From positions 1 through 22,156 of IMG/VR virus record IMGVR_UViG_3300047678_000011: 22,156 bases of DNA. One strand, 5' to 3'. Origin of the DNA: a virus. Below, in pieces: positions 1 through 8,382 of the stretch. The notes beneath the pieces are model-generated. The model saw only the letters and a program-made list of their open reading frames with translations. It had not been told where the DNA came from and did no database searches. Every line of letters begins with the position of its first letter. Positions within the stretch are counted from its first letter, which is position 1. The translations under genes and the position numbers were made by a program.

Positions 1-847
1 CGCCGTTACTGGCCACAGACAGATCGACAGCGAGAAGCTGCCCGTTGCCGAGTGCGCCGCCGCCGTCGCCGGCCTGACGACCGAGAGCTATAGCCCCCAC
101 CGTGGCACCGCCTGCTGGGTTTCCCCAGATCATTATCGCGCCGCTGCCATTGGTCTGAATCTCGGCATTGTTCGCGCTGGAACAGATCACGGTCAGGGCG
201 TTTGCGGTGGCGCCGTAGCCAAGCGTGATTTGCCCGGAACGGTTCGTGCTACCGCCCCTGAGACTGAGGACGGTGTTGGCCGTCGTGTCATCGCACTCGA
301 CTGTGATCGTGTTGCGACTGAAGGTGTGCAGTACAGATCCGGCCTCGCCCGCGCTGCCGGTCGGCCTGAGGACCTTGAACCCCGTTGTGCCGTTCGTCCC
401 AGCCGCGTGAACTTGCGAGGCTGTGAGTGCGCCAGTGACCCGGTTCCACGCGAAGAATAGCGGGCGGTTATTGGAGTCGGAAGAACCGCCGCGGGTTGAG
501 ATGTACGCCTCAGAGTAGCGCGTGCCCGACAGGTAGTAGTCAGACTCAAAATACAGCCCCAGGCTGATGTCGCTGACATCTTTCTTACCCGTTGCTATGT
601 CCACGTTGTAGCCGACTGCCATTACGGCATCTGAGCGGCTCTCGCCCGCGAACTTTGAAACGCCGGTCTCGATGATCCACGGGACCATCGTTGAATAGAG
701 AGACCCCGAGGTGTTCGCGGTCTTGGGGAATACCAGCGTATCCACCGACCAACTGGTGCCGCTGTCCACATCGGTCCTGGTGATCGTATGCTTGCGGACT
801 GCCGCTGAGTTAGCGCCGGTCAACTCGGAAATCTTTGTGTCAGCCAT
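1..847 (-). CDS. Tail fibre-type protein, C-terminal end outside window
   Basis: A long frame open from ATG at 847 to the left edge; 282 residues are visible and the stop lies beyond the window. GGAG lies eight bases upstream of the ATG. The N-terminus MADTKISELTGANSAAVRKH is typical of phage fibre proteins (the ADTKISELT opening). It continues with Gly/Ser/Thr/Asn-rich strands: VDTLVFPKTANTSGSLYSTM, VSDISLGLYFESDYYLSG and repeats such as TNRSGQITLGYGATANALTV. The visible end is Gly/Ala-rich (GRQAGDGGGALGNG). The chain looks like a beta-rich shaft, and the receptor-binding tip is probably beyond the edge. A short minus-strand frame in another register within this stretch is a shadow. Confidence 0.82.
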   Translation of the reverse strand, partial: MADTKISELTGANSAAVRKHTITRTDVDSGTSWSVDTLVFPKTANTSGSLYSTMVPWIIETGVSKFAGESRSDAVMAVGYNVDIATGKKDVSDISLGLYFESDYYLSGTRYSEAYISTRGGSSDSNNRPLFFAWNRVTGALTASQVHAAGTNGTTGFKVLRPTGSAGEAGSVLHTFSRNTITVECDDTTANTVLSLRGGSTNRSGQITLGYGATANALTVICSSANNAEIQTNGSGAIMIWGNPAGGATVGAIALGRQAGDGGGALGNGQLLAVDLSVASNG

Positions 848-851
848 GTTC

Positions 852-1016
852 CTACTCCATCAACAGCAGCGAACTGCCGTCCTCCAATAAGACGTTGCTC
901 ACGCCATCTTCAAGCAGCACGTTGTCCACTCCCGCGCCACCACCGCCAATAACGCTTGGGGCTACCGGAACCTTGATCCCGCCAGAAATACCCCCGGCCA
1001 ATTTCTTCCGCAGCAT
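852..1016 (-). CDS. 54-residue protein with NVLLEDG repeat
   Basis: A very short gene starting at ATG in a TGATG overlap with the propeller stop and ending in TAG four bases before the next start. The N-terminus MLRKKLAGGISGGIKVPVAP is basic and Gly-rich, followed by IGGGGAG. The rest is a tandem repeat: NVLLEDGVS, NVLLEDGSS, then LLLME. The two units have different codons for Val, both Leu, Glu and Asp, so the peptide is conserved although DNA has diverged. Short phage proteins with L-L-L-E-D-G repeats are known to me from tail regions; no function is established. Coupling on both sides and a codon pattern like its neighbours support expression. Confidence 0.75.
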   Translation of the reverse strand: MLRKKLAGGISGGIKVPVAPSVIGGGGAGVDNVLLEDGVSNVLLEDGSSLLLME

Positions 1017-2152
1017 CACACGCCTCCCGCTGGCAGCTTGTAGACATAGGTGGCTTGCGTCGTGCTGTTCACAGCGACCAGGGCGTCTATTCCAGTCCCG
1101 CCGAGATCAGGCACGAGGGCAAAGCGCCCATACGTCCCGTTTGAATCTGCCGCCGTGGGCGTGACGCCGCCGCCACCGTTGGCAACAGTGGACAGCGTGT
1201 AAGTCCCGGTGAACGCATTGGCTCCCGGCGTGAGTTTGTAGAGCGTGGCCCCACCCGACCAGATCAGGAAGGCATTGGAGGCGGGATGCCAGACAATCCC
1301 GGCAGCCGTTCTCGGCGGTGACCCGCTGAGCGTCGGTGAGGTGATCGCGTTGTTGTTCAGGTTGACCACCTGAAAACCCCCGTTTCCCGTGCCCGTGGGA
1401 GACAGGAACACCCACGCCCGTAGGCTGGGCGCAATGGCAGAGGTCACATACAGACCGGGGTTTATCGTCCCCGCGATCGTCGTCACGGCATCCGTCGCCG
1501 TATTGATCGCGTAGAACGAGAAGCAGCCAGAGCCGGTGGCGTAGATGTTTCCCGTCGTCGAGTCGAAGGCACAGGTGCCGAGTGAATAGCCCTCATCGAG
1601 CCCGAACGTCCCCGAGGTCGGGCCGGGGGCTCGAGTCGGGAGTAGCACCCAGATCGGCGTCCCAGAACGATCCAGGCGCCAGATGCCGTTTGAGGAGTAG
1701 CCGTTCGGCCACGTTGCCGGGGAGCCTGCAAGGTAGGTCTTACCACCGCCGTAAGCCACCATGTCGTAGGTGTGGAAGCTGCGAGGCTGGCCGTTCGACA
1801 GCGTGCCGGTGATCTGATCCCCCGCCACTGCGGGAGAGGGGTTCATCAGCCGCACCCACGCCGGGGTCGCTGCCGTCAGGACCAGCTCGTAAGCCTCGTT
1901 CCCCGAGTAATCGCTGTGCCCGCCACCGACCACCATCAGCGACTTGCGGTCGGTATCGACGCAACCACCTGACCACGCGTGAATGATGTTCTGGTGGTTC
2001 ACCGCCCCCGAGGGCTTGACAGCATCGAGGGTGCCGACAGAAGCCACGCTCCCCCAGGTCTTGTCTGCCAGCGCGGCAAACCACGCCGGAGCAGTCCCGC
2101 CGCCACCACTCGGGTTCTGGATGGTGATATTGAAGGAATTACTGTCCGTCAC
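1016..2152 (-). CDS. Beta-propeller (kelch/galactose-oxidase-like) tail protein
   Basis: A 378-residue protein starting at GTG (2152) with GGAG seven bases upstream. The N-terminus NITIQNPSGGGG is short and flexible. From about residue 57 propeller blades repeat: AWSGGCVDTDRKSLMVVGGG followed by HSDYSGNEAYELVL, then SFHTYDMVAYGGGKTYLAGS, GTCAFDSTTGNIYATGSG, IVWHPASNAFLIWSGGATLY and RFALVPDLGGTGIDALVAV. The GGGHSDYSGNE sequence is typical of kelch-type proteins of bacteria and phages. No copper-site residues of galactose oxidase can be assigned. The protein most likely binds a surface glycan or polymer as part of the tail. Mtd of phage BPP-1 has a similar length, but I see no C-type-lectin end or template repeat here. 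Confidence 0.78.
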   Translation of the reverse strand: MTDSNSFNITIQNPSGGGGTAPAWFAALADKTWGSVASVGTLDAVKPSGAVNHQNIIHAWSGGCVDTDRKSLMVVGGGHSDYSGNEAYELVLTAATPAWVRLMNPSPAVAGDQITGTLSNGQPRSFHTYDMVAYGGGKTYLAGSPATWPNGYSSNGIWRLDRSGTPIWVLLPTRAPGPTSGTFGLDEGYSLGTCAFDSTTGNIYATGSGCFSFYAINTATDAVTTIAGTINPGLYVTSAIAPSLRAWVFLSPTGTGNGGFQVVNLNNNAITSPTLSGSPPRTAAGIVWHPASNAFLIWSGGATLYKLTPGANAFTGTYTLSTVANGGGGVTPTAADSNGTYGRFALVPDLGGTGIDALVAVNSTTQATYVYKLPAGGV

Positions 2153-2336
2153 GGGTCAACTCCATTGCCTTTGCGTAGTCGCCGTCTTGATACATGAGGC
2201 AATCACAGTTGAACCGCACGCCTTTCTCCATGTAGTCGATTTCCCGCCGTGCCCAGATGCTTTTGAGGTGCGCGACAAAGGCCCAGCGTTGCTCTTCGGG
2301 TAATTCACGAGCCGCCGCCACGATGTCAGCGTCCAT
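2139..2336 (-). CDS. Small protein with CxC motif between adhesin and propeller
   Basis: A 65-residue protein. ATG at 2336 overlaps the adhesin stop by one base (TGATG), the same junction as at 1016. A GTG at 2345 would add three residues but has only AGG one base upstream, so it is less likely. The N-terminal half is helical (ADIVAAARELPEEQRWAFVA). The middle has CDC (FNCDCLMYQDGD) and the end is charged. The stop overlaps the next gene by 14 bases. The family is not recognised. The size and coupling to both neighbours suggest a tail chaperone or small structural piece, which is inference. Confidence 0.7.
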   Translation of the reverse strand: MDADIVAAARELPEEQRWAFVAHLKSIWARREIDYMEKGVRFNCDCLMYQDGDYAKAMELTRDGQ

Positions 2337-5300
2337 CACGTCCACACCTGACGGAGTGCTATAGGACTCGGTGACACGATGACCTCGGTCACGTCGAAGA
2401 ACAGGTCGGCATAGCCCGCATTAGCGGACCGCCCCGTGGAATAGGACGTGAAAGTCAGCGTGTTGAAAGGGTCGTTACCCCAGTTGGCATAACCCGAATA
2501 CAACTCGACCGGGGTGAAGGAGGTGTCTCCCTCATAGGCCATGCGGAAGTCAATATCCGCCGTCGCGCCCCTAGGCGTGATCTTGTAGTACATCACCATC
2601 CACTGGTTAGCGACGTAGCGCAGGCAGGCGCCGGTGTTCCACTGGCTGTACAGACAATAGCGGTCGTACTTGTTCGTGTAGCCCGCGCCCCTGTCTCTAG
2701 CCGTCTGGTAACGCTCGTCGCCAGAGGCCGGGGAGTTGAACGTCACCAACGGCGGGGAACAGGCCGTGTAGTGCCTGACGATCCCGTAGCCATTGATATT
2801 GGTAATGGTGAGCTCCGCCCCCTGACAGGTGTTACCCCAGCCACTGCGCCCCCAGCCGGCGATCACGCTGGTCTTGTAGCCACCGGCATAGCCCGTGGCC
2901 TGAAGCCGCGCCAGCGGCCAGCGGGTGGCGTACTGAATGTAAATCGGCGTGTTAAGCGGCCAGCTATTCAGGTTGTCCTGGAACATTCGCCGCCAGCCGC
3001 CGGACTGGGCGCCCACGTTCCCCGGATGGGTCAGACGCATGGCAGATGCACCGAGAATGCCGCTCGTCGGCACCCGATAGATCAGACCGTCGCCGCCCAT
3101 CTGTCCAGCGGCGTTGTACAGGTAGTTCCTGTAGAAGTCCGATGACGAGTCGATCCTTGTCGGGTCACCCGTAACCTGCGCGTCAGTCTCAAAGCGCGTT
3201 GCCCAGCCACCGGCCGAGATGGCGGCGTTCTTTCTGGCGAGCCAGTCCGCCTCAGAGTCACCGGGCGGCGGGGTGATAATCACCGTGTTCGTGGCGCGGA
3301 GCTTGTGGCCTGTCGTGGTCGCCGCAGCCCCTGCCCCGCTGTAGATCAGCTTCTTGGCTACCGGGTCATTCGTCACGCCGGTCGGCCACGCCGTACCCGC
3401 TGAGTTCGTGTCCACATCGTAAGCCGTACCCGCAGGATGACTGACGAGGCTGGAATAGGACACCTCACCCGCCGTCCCAAGGGTAAACGTCGCGTTCGGC
3501 ACGGTCTGCCAGACGGGATCGGTGGAAGCCGCTGCCGCCGTGGTTGCAGAGACCGCCGTGCAATACGCCGAGTTGTTCCCCGCGTTGTCAGTAGCCCTGA
3601 CATCGAGGCTGTAGGCCGTGGCAGCCGTCAACCCCGTGGCGGTGAAGGTCGTCCCCGTGATCGGCGTCTGAGCGACACCCCCCAGTCTCGGGGTGTACGT
3701 CGCCACCCCTGATCCGGCATCGGTCGAGGCCGTCCAGTTCCACGTGATCGAGGTCTGGCCGTTAACCACCGCTGAGAGACCCGAGGGGACTGTGGGAGCG
3801 GTCGTATCTGGGGGCAGTGCGGCATAGTTCAGGGAACTAAACGACGCCGTGGCAGAACCCCCCTGAGAGTGGGAGCAGACCGCCACGCCGAACTGGAACT
3901 GACCGGACATAACGATGGTCACGGACCCTCTGGAGGTCCAGGTCACACCGTCAGAGCTGACATAGCCGGTAAACAGGTTCCCCGCCTTGTCGAGTCGAAT
4001 CCACCGGGGGAGCGTGAGCGTGTCCGTCCCCACACTGGTCACAGCCCCACCCGTGGTCGCCCGGTACTGGAACGTGGACCCGTTCGTGGCGGTCGGTGTC
4101 ATAAACATGGCCGCAAACCGCCCACCACCCGCGAGGCTGTCGCGGATCATCAGCCCGGCCTTGGCCGATGCGTGGGTGTTCGTAAAGCTGTCGATCTTCG
4201 CCGTGATCCGCCAGTCACCCGAGGCTTGCTGACTCACGAAGTAGAACTGGTCCGAGGTTGACCAGATGTCTGCCCCACCACCAGTCACATCGAGCGAAGA
4301 AACGCCGCCATAGCTACCGGCTGGTAGAGCGCCGCCGATGTTGGTCGATGACCACAACGGGGCCGCGCTGGTCGTCACGGTCTTGGTCGCCATACCAGCA
4401 GTCGAGTTCCCGGCAACGTCAATACAGTCGATGCCGTAGGTGTAGGTAGTGCCAAAAGCCACGCCCACATCGTCATAGACCACCGCGCCGAAGACGTACT
4501 GCGCCGGGGTTATTTCCGCGATCTTGTTTCCGACCGTTGGCGTACTGGTCCCCGTCACCCGATAGATGCGGTGCTTGGAGACGCCAGACCCCGCGTCAGT
4601 CCCAGGCACTGCCTGCACGTTGACCGTGGGGATGCCGCCGTCGTTGAGGTAGTAGGTCAGAATGACGTTCTTCGGCAGCGTCGGGGGCGTAACGTCAGGA
4701 GGGGTCACGGTGACGGGAATGGTGATCTGCGCCGTCGCCGTGGCCGAGATGTTCCCGGCGATGTCTGTGGCGTCCACCCCAAAGGTGTAGGTGACACCCT
4801 CTTGGACTGCCTTGTCGATGTGCTGAACCTTGCCAGCAACGTACTGGGCCGGTGACACCACGTTAACCACGCCCTGCGTGGGTGTTCCGATTCCAACCAG
4901 CTTGTAGACCCGGTGGTAGGCAATCCCAGAACCAGCGTCCGTGCCGGGGTCGGCGGTAAAGGTGACCGTGGGCACTCCAGACACAACCGCCGAGGAAATG
5001 CTGAGATTGCTCGGGGTCGTCGGGGCCGTAACATCAGGACCTGGAACCGGAACGATCTCCGCCGAGGTGGTGACGTTCAGCGCCGCACTGACGGCTGAAT
5101 CCTTGACCGCAGTAAACGCGACCACCGTGATGCTGTAGGCCGTACTCGCGGCCAGATCAGTGAAGACGTAGGACGGGGAGGTTGTCGAGTCGAGGAGGCC
5201 AGAATACGCGCCACCATTGATGTAGACCTTGTAGCCACGCAACGGCAAAGCATCCGTCGTCGCCGATGGCGTCCAACTGACGTTGATGAAGTTGTCCGAC

Positions 5301-5695
5301 TTGGCGACCAGCGTCAGCCCCGTGGGCGTTGTGGGCGCCGTGTAGACCGGCGGCGGAATGACGATGGGCATGGTCACGAACTGGACCGGAGTCGTTGGCG
5401 GGCCCTCCAGCCCAGCCGCGTTGATTGCCACCACAGACAGGACGTAGGGCGTGTTAGGCGCCAATCCCGTCAGGTCAATTGGCGAGGACGCGCCGGTCGT
5501 GAACGGCAGACCGTTTAGGTAGACGCCATAAGTCCAAGTGGCACCACCGGGCGGCGCGGTAAAGCTCACCGAGGCAGTGCCGGACGTTATCGAGGCGACC
5601 ACCACAGCGGTCGGCGTCTGGAGATTGTCCGGCGTGGATTCATCCGTGAACTTACGGATGGTCGCCACGATGATCCTGCCGGTGCCGTACTTCAC
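2336..5695 (-). CDS. Multidomain adhesin: fibronectin-like repeats, carbohydrate-binding-like domain, lyase-like C-terminus
   Basis: A 1119-residue protein, the largest in the window, with GTG in a GTGA overlap and AAGG eight bases before it. Domains by residue: fibronectin-III-like at 27-108, 119-210, 221-330, 333-440 and 629-720. The third and fourth share PGTDAGSG and a strand with Y-K/R. Residues 446-626 form a concanavalin-like domain (ADIWSTSDQFYFVSQQASGD, KAGLMIRDS). Residues 728-808 look like an Ig-type fold. Residues 815-1119 resemble jelly-roll polysaccharide-lyase or carbohydrate-binding modules (TPIYIQYATRW, ELTITNINGYG, NQWMVMYYKITPRG, and ending in FFDVTEVIVSPSPIA). It probably binds, and may degrade, a host polysaccharide. 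Domain names are by pattern; catalytic activity is not proven. Confidence 0.8.
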   Translation of the reverse strand: MKYGTGRIIVATIRKFTDESTPDNLQTPTAVVVASITSGTASVSFTAPPGGATWTYGVYLNGLPFTTGASSPIDLTGLAPNTPYVLSVVAINAAGLEGPPTTPVQFVTMPIVIPPPVYTAPTTPTGLTLVAKSDNFINVSWTPSATTDALPLRGYKVYINGGAYSGLLDSTTSPSYVFTDLAASTAYSITVVAFTAVKDSAVSAALNVTTSAEIVPVPGPDVTAPTTPSNLSISSAVVSGVPTVTFTADPGTDAGSGIAYHRVYKLVGIGTPTQGVVNVVSPAQYVAGKVQHIDKAVQEGVTYTFGVDATDIAGNISATATAQITIPVTVTPPDVTPPTLPKNVILTYYLNDGGIPTVNVQAVPGTDAGSGVSKHRIYRVTGTSTPTVGNKIAEITPAQYVFGAVVYDDVGVAFGTTYTYGIDCIDVAGNSTAGMATKTVTTSAAPLWSSTNIGGALPAGSYGGVSSLDVTGGGADIWSTSDQFYFVSQQASGDWRITAKIDSFTNTHASAKAGLMIRDSLAGGGRFAAMFMTPTATNGSTFQYRATTGGAVTSVGTDTLTLPRWIRLDKAGNLFTGYVSSDGVTWTSRGSVTIVMSGQFQFGVAVCSHSQGGSATASFSSLNYAALPPDTTAPTVPSGLSAVVNGQTSITWNWTASTDAGSGVATYTPRLGGVAQTPITGTTFTATGLTAATAYSLDVRATDNAGNNSAYCTAVSATTAAAASTDPVWQTVPNATFTLGTAGEVSYSSLVSHPAGTAYDVDTNSAGTAWPTGVTNDPVAKKLIYSGAGAAATTTGHKLRATNTVIITPPPGDSEADWLARKNAAISAGGWATRFETDAQVTGDPTRIDSSSDFYRNYLYNAAGQMGGDGLIYRVPTSGILGASAMRLTHPGNVGAQSGGWRRMFQDNLNSWPLNTPIYIQYATRWPLARLQATGYAGGYKTSVIAGWGRSGWGNTCQGAELTITNINGYGIVRHYTACSPPLVTFNSPASGDERYQTARDRGAGYTNKYDRYCLYSQWNTGACLRYVANQWMVMYYKITPRGATADIDFRMAYEGDTSFTPVELYSGYANWGNDPFNTLTFTSYSTGRSANAGYADLFFDVTEVIVSPSPIALRQVWT

Positions 5696-7761
5696 GCCGG
5701 CACCTTGGCGGTGATCGTCAATGCAGCTGTGCCGCCACCGGCCCCAGCGGTAGAGACCGTCCGCATATTGGCATCGCCCACAACAAACGTCGGCGTCAGC
5801 GGCTTCAGGCGGTCCCCGACAACGTAGATCTGATTTGGGTCTGCCAGAGTGGTCCGGTCCGTCGTGATCGTGACCAGTCCGCCTTCCGTCTTGGCGTCAA
5901 TAGCCGGGGAGTCAACTAGCGCGCCCTCCATCATCTGCCGGAGCGGAACACTTGCCACCGTGATGTGGATGCTCTGTATGACGATGAAGTTCTGACCCAG
6001 CGTGTTGGTCATCGTCCCACCCTGATTCATGTAGGGCGTGACGAAGATCACCGTCGCATCCGGTAGCACTTCAGTCTCGCACCAGAGAAACTCGCGGCTG
6101 TCGGTGACGGTGTGGTGGCCGTATGAGCCAGCGGGGTAGCGACCATCAGGGGATACGGTGTCGCTGTTGGAATAGGTCGCCCCGCCTGAGTTACCGCTGT
6201 AGGCATACATGGCGGTCTGCGCTGGCTGCGCCCCGAGCGTGGACTCGGCAAAGTCGGCCAGCTTCGGGATAAAGGCCCACATCCCCACCCGGATACGCTT
6301 TCCCCTGAGAGCCAGAACCGAGGGACTAGCCACGGTGTCGTAAGTCTCTGTCAGTCGAAACTCGACGTTATTATTGGTCTGCGCCGTTGCCGACTTCAGC
6401 AGAATGGCATTCTGCCCACGGCCAATCATCGCGGGGCCGTACTTGACCGAGCCGCCGGAGGTATAAGTACCTGCGAAGGTCGAGCCCTGCAGGTCGAAAT
6501 TGTTGGCGTCGATGACCGTAATAGTCCAATGGCCGTTGGCGTTAGTGACGCCACCCACGCCGCGCACTTCCATTCGCATAGCTGTGAGCAAGCCGTGAGA
6601 CGCCACGGTCAGGCGAATGGCGCCAGAGCCGTTATTTGCCGCCCCGGTCACGGTCCAGCGCGTGGCGGCACTGATCTTGGTGATCGTGGTATTGGTGGGG
6701 ACAATGCGATTCCAGCCCCGCAGCCAGCAGTCAAACTGAGGATTCGGGAAGTAGTTGTACGCCGGGCCATGCACCTGCCCATTGTCGAGAGGCCATTGGC
6801 CGCGACCCTCCTGATAAAGGACCAGTGCCTTGCAGTTCTCGGTGATGTCCATGAGGGAGTGCATATCGCCGGCATCGCCGACAACGGTGATGACGCTGGT
6901 CTGGTCTAGCCTGTCAAGACGAACGGCCCGATACCCTGAGGTCAGCACCTGTTTCTGACCGACATGGATCGTCAGCTTGATGGCCTTGCACTCCTTCGTG
7001 CCGCCGATAATCAGGTAAGGGGTTGAGCGCGGAACCAGATACGACTGCTCAAGATAGATATTCCCGTCAACGTCCCGGCAGTTGTCTATGGTCGATGACA
7101 GCCCATCAGAACGAGATCCCTCAGCGAGGACGGTCAACGTCACAGAATCGCTGTTGGTCAGCGTGAAATCGCGGATGTTCTCCGTGACCTTGATGTCTAC
7201 CGTGCAGGCGTTGAGGAAGTCACCGATAAACCCAGTGGCGCAGTAATCGCCACGGAACTGCTTGATGTCACCAGACCACCCCTGAAACGAGCCGCCGGTC
7301 TCCAGTCCAAAGCACCGCACCCGCTCGACACTCACGCGCCCGCACTTGTAGTTCTCCTGCGGGGTCTGGCCGGGCCGGCCCAAACGCAGGCCAATAGCAG
7401 CGATCCTGTCGTCGGCAGTTGCCGCCGAGGGATTGCCAATGAAAAGGTCTTTGACCTCGATGCCGTCACGGTTAGAGGCATCAAGAACGGCTTTCGTAAC
7501 GTCTGAAAAAGAGGGTTTCAGGACAAGGCGGCTGCCGCTGGCATACGCATAGCCGGGACCGTGAAACACCGTGGGCGCGGATACCTGCCGCTCAACCAAA
7601 AGTGTCCCAGGCTTGCTCTTGGCGATGAGGTTCTGAGCCGCGCAGAGGTTAAAGACGGTCTCCAGACCATCGGCTGAGACTGCTGACCCGTCAAACTTCA
7701 GCCTGGGTTCGTCCTCCAGGTAGAACTCGCCGCGATGCCGAGCCTGTTTCTGTACCTGCAC
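5692..7761 (-). CDS. Tailspike, beta-helix with C-terminal carbohydrate-binding-like modules
   Basis: A 689-residue protein. GTG at 7761 is chosen because GGAG lies seven bases upstream and one base separates it from the preceding TGA; an ATG at 7794 would overlap the previous gene and add unlike sequence. Residues about 25-325 show repeated short strands with regularly spaced Val, Ile, Asp and Gly (for example VSVERVRCFG, LTNSDSVTLTVLAE), fitting a right-handed beta-helix, as in P22 gp9 (about 667 residues). NYFPNPQFDCWLRGW at about 336-350 opens a jelly-roll-like domain. A VASHGL...GVGG...ANNFDL insertion at about 386-424 is a module shared by many phage proteins. It probably binds and may cut host surface polysaccharide; no catalytic residues can be fixed by eye. 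Confidence 0.8.
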   Translation of the reverse strand: MQVQKQARHRGEFYLEDEPRLKFDGSAVSADGLETVFNLCAAQNLIAKSKPGTLLVERQVSAPTVFHGPGYAYASGSRLVLKPSFSDVTKAVLDASNRDGIEVKDLFIGNPSAATADDRIAAIGLRLGRPGQTPQENYKCGRVSVERVRCFGLETGGSFQGWSGDIKQFRGDYCATGFIGDFLNACTVDIKVTENIRDFTLTNSDSVTLTVLAEGSRSDGLSSTIDNCRDVDGNIYLEQSYLVPRSTPYLIIGGTKECKAIKLTIHVGQKQVLTSGYRAVRLDRLDQTSVITVVGDAGDMHSLMDITENCKALVLYQEGRGQWPLDNGQVHGPAYNYFPNPQFDCWLRGWNRIVPTNTTITKISAATRWTVTGAANNGSGAIRLTVASHGLLTAMRMEVRGVGGVTNANGHWTITVIDANNFDLQGSTFAGTYTSGGSVKYGPAMIGRGQNAILLKSATAQTNNNVEFRLTETYDTVASPSVLALRGKRIRVGMWAFIPKLADFAESTLGAQPAQTAMYAYSGNSGGATYSNSDTVSPDGRYPAGSYGHHTVTDSREFLWCETEVLPDATVIFVTPYMNQGGTMTNTLGQNFIVIQSIHITVASVPLRQMMEGALVDSPAIDAKTEGGLVTITTDRTTLADPNQIYVVGDRLKPLTPTFVVGDANMRTVSTAGAGGGTAALTITAKVPA

Positions 7762-7762
7762 T

Positions 7763-8212
7763 TCACAACTCCCACAGAATAATCGGCGTGTCACTGGTCA
7801 CCTGCCAGTAACCCGCTGTGTCGATACCGTCGATAATCACCAGCCCCTGCGTGCGGATGTAGAGCTTCTTACCCACTCCACCGTCACCGATGACATCTGA
7901 ACCATTTGGCAGCAGGATCAGGTCGTACAGTCCGGTGCTGTAGAAGCGACCGCCACTACCCACCAGAGCAGGCGGGAGAGCCAGCGTTATCGCCGTGGTG
8001 GCGATGATGTTGGTGTGCAGGCTGTCCAGATTCTCGGCGGTGATCGTGGCGTTGGCGTCGTAGTCAATTCTGATGACGCCGATCTGAGAGAGTGCACTGG
8101 ACGGCGCCTTGAACGACGAGCTGGGACCGCCGAGAGCGTCCTGGCCCTCGATCCACTCCGTCCCGTCAAGGATCGTCTTGGTCCTTGGGATTTGCCGAAT
8201 TTGTAGACTCAT
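7763..8212 (-). CDS. Beta-rich tail protein preceding the tailspike
   Basis: A 149-residue protein starting at ATG in an ATGA overlap with the 57-residue gene. The first 45 residues include IPRTKTILDGTEWIEGQDAL, a strand-turn region common in phage tail-fibre base proteins. Later strands include ITLALPPALVGSGGRFYSTG and DLILLPNGSDVIGDGGVGKK, a pattern seen in many tail proteins that present a beta-sandwich. The end is YWQVTSDTPIILWEL. The stop is one base before the tailspike GTG. It may connect the spike to the tail or act as a short fibre; the exact role cannot be determined from sequence. Confidence 0.78.
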   Translation of the reverse strand: MSLQIRQIPRTKTILDGTEWIEGQDALGGPSSSFKAPSSALSQIGVIRIDYDANATITAENLDSLHTNIIATTAITLALPPALVGSGGRFYSTGLYDLILLPNGSDVIGDGGVGKKLYIRTQGLVIIDGIDTAGYWQVTSDTPIILWEL

Positions 8213-8382
8213 TCCGTAACCCGCTCGCTGTCGTCGTCCGTGATCCGCGTGGAGCCGTCATCCGTGACCCGCACGTTCTCGCCGCCTTCACCTCCACCGC
8301 CGCCACCACCACCGCCCCCCGGTGTCTCGTTGTGGCACGGGCACGTTGTCGCCCGGCGGAAGGTGCGATAGATCCGCAGCAC
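8209..8382 (-). CDS. 57-residue glycine-tract protein with acidic repeat tail
   Basis: A very short gene, below most gene-finder limits. GTG at 8382 directly follows the TAA of the previous gene, with no earlier start possible since the codon before it in frame is a stop. The TGA lies in the ATGA overlap with the next start. Residues 1-11 are basic and aromatic (MLRIYRTFRRA), then a CPC motif (TTCPCHNETP), ten consecutive glycines at about residues 22-31, and a tail with an 8-residue period: RVTDDGST, RITDDDSE, RVTE. Ten glycine codons use several synonyms, so it is not a simple slipped repeat. The family resembles short tail-region proteins with R-I-T-D repeats. No function is known to me. 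Both junctions argue that it is translated. Confidence 0.72.
   Translation of the reverse strand: MLRIYRTFRRATTCPCHNETPGGGGGGGGGGEGGENVRVTDDGSTRITDDDSERVTE

Noticed and set aside
193-579. A 128-residue minus-strand frame
   Set aside because: It lies in a different register inside the fibre gene that is open from 847 to the window edge and that has a ribosome site and fibre-like sequence.
1016-2152. Diversity-generating retroelement target (Mtd-like receptor protein)
   Set aside because: The length is similar to Mtd, but the sequence is kelch-like; there is no reverse transcriptase and no template/variable repeat pair in the window.
7762-7794. Longer tailspike start at 7794
   Set aside because: It overlaps the end of the preceding gene and lacks a good site; GTG at 7761 has GGAG at proper spacing.
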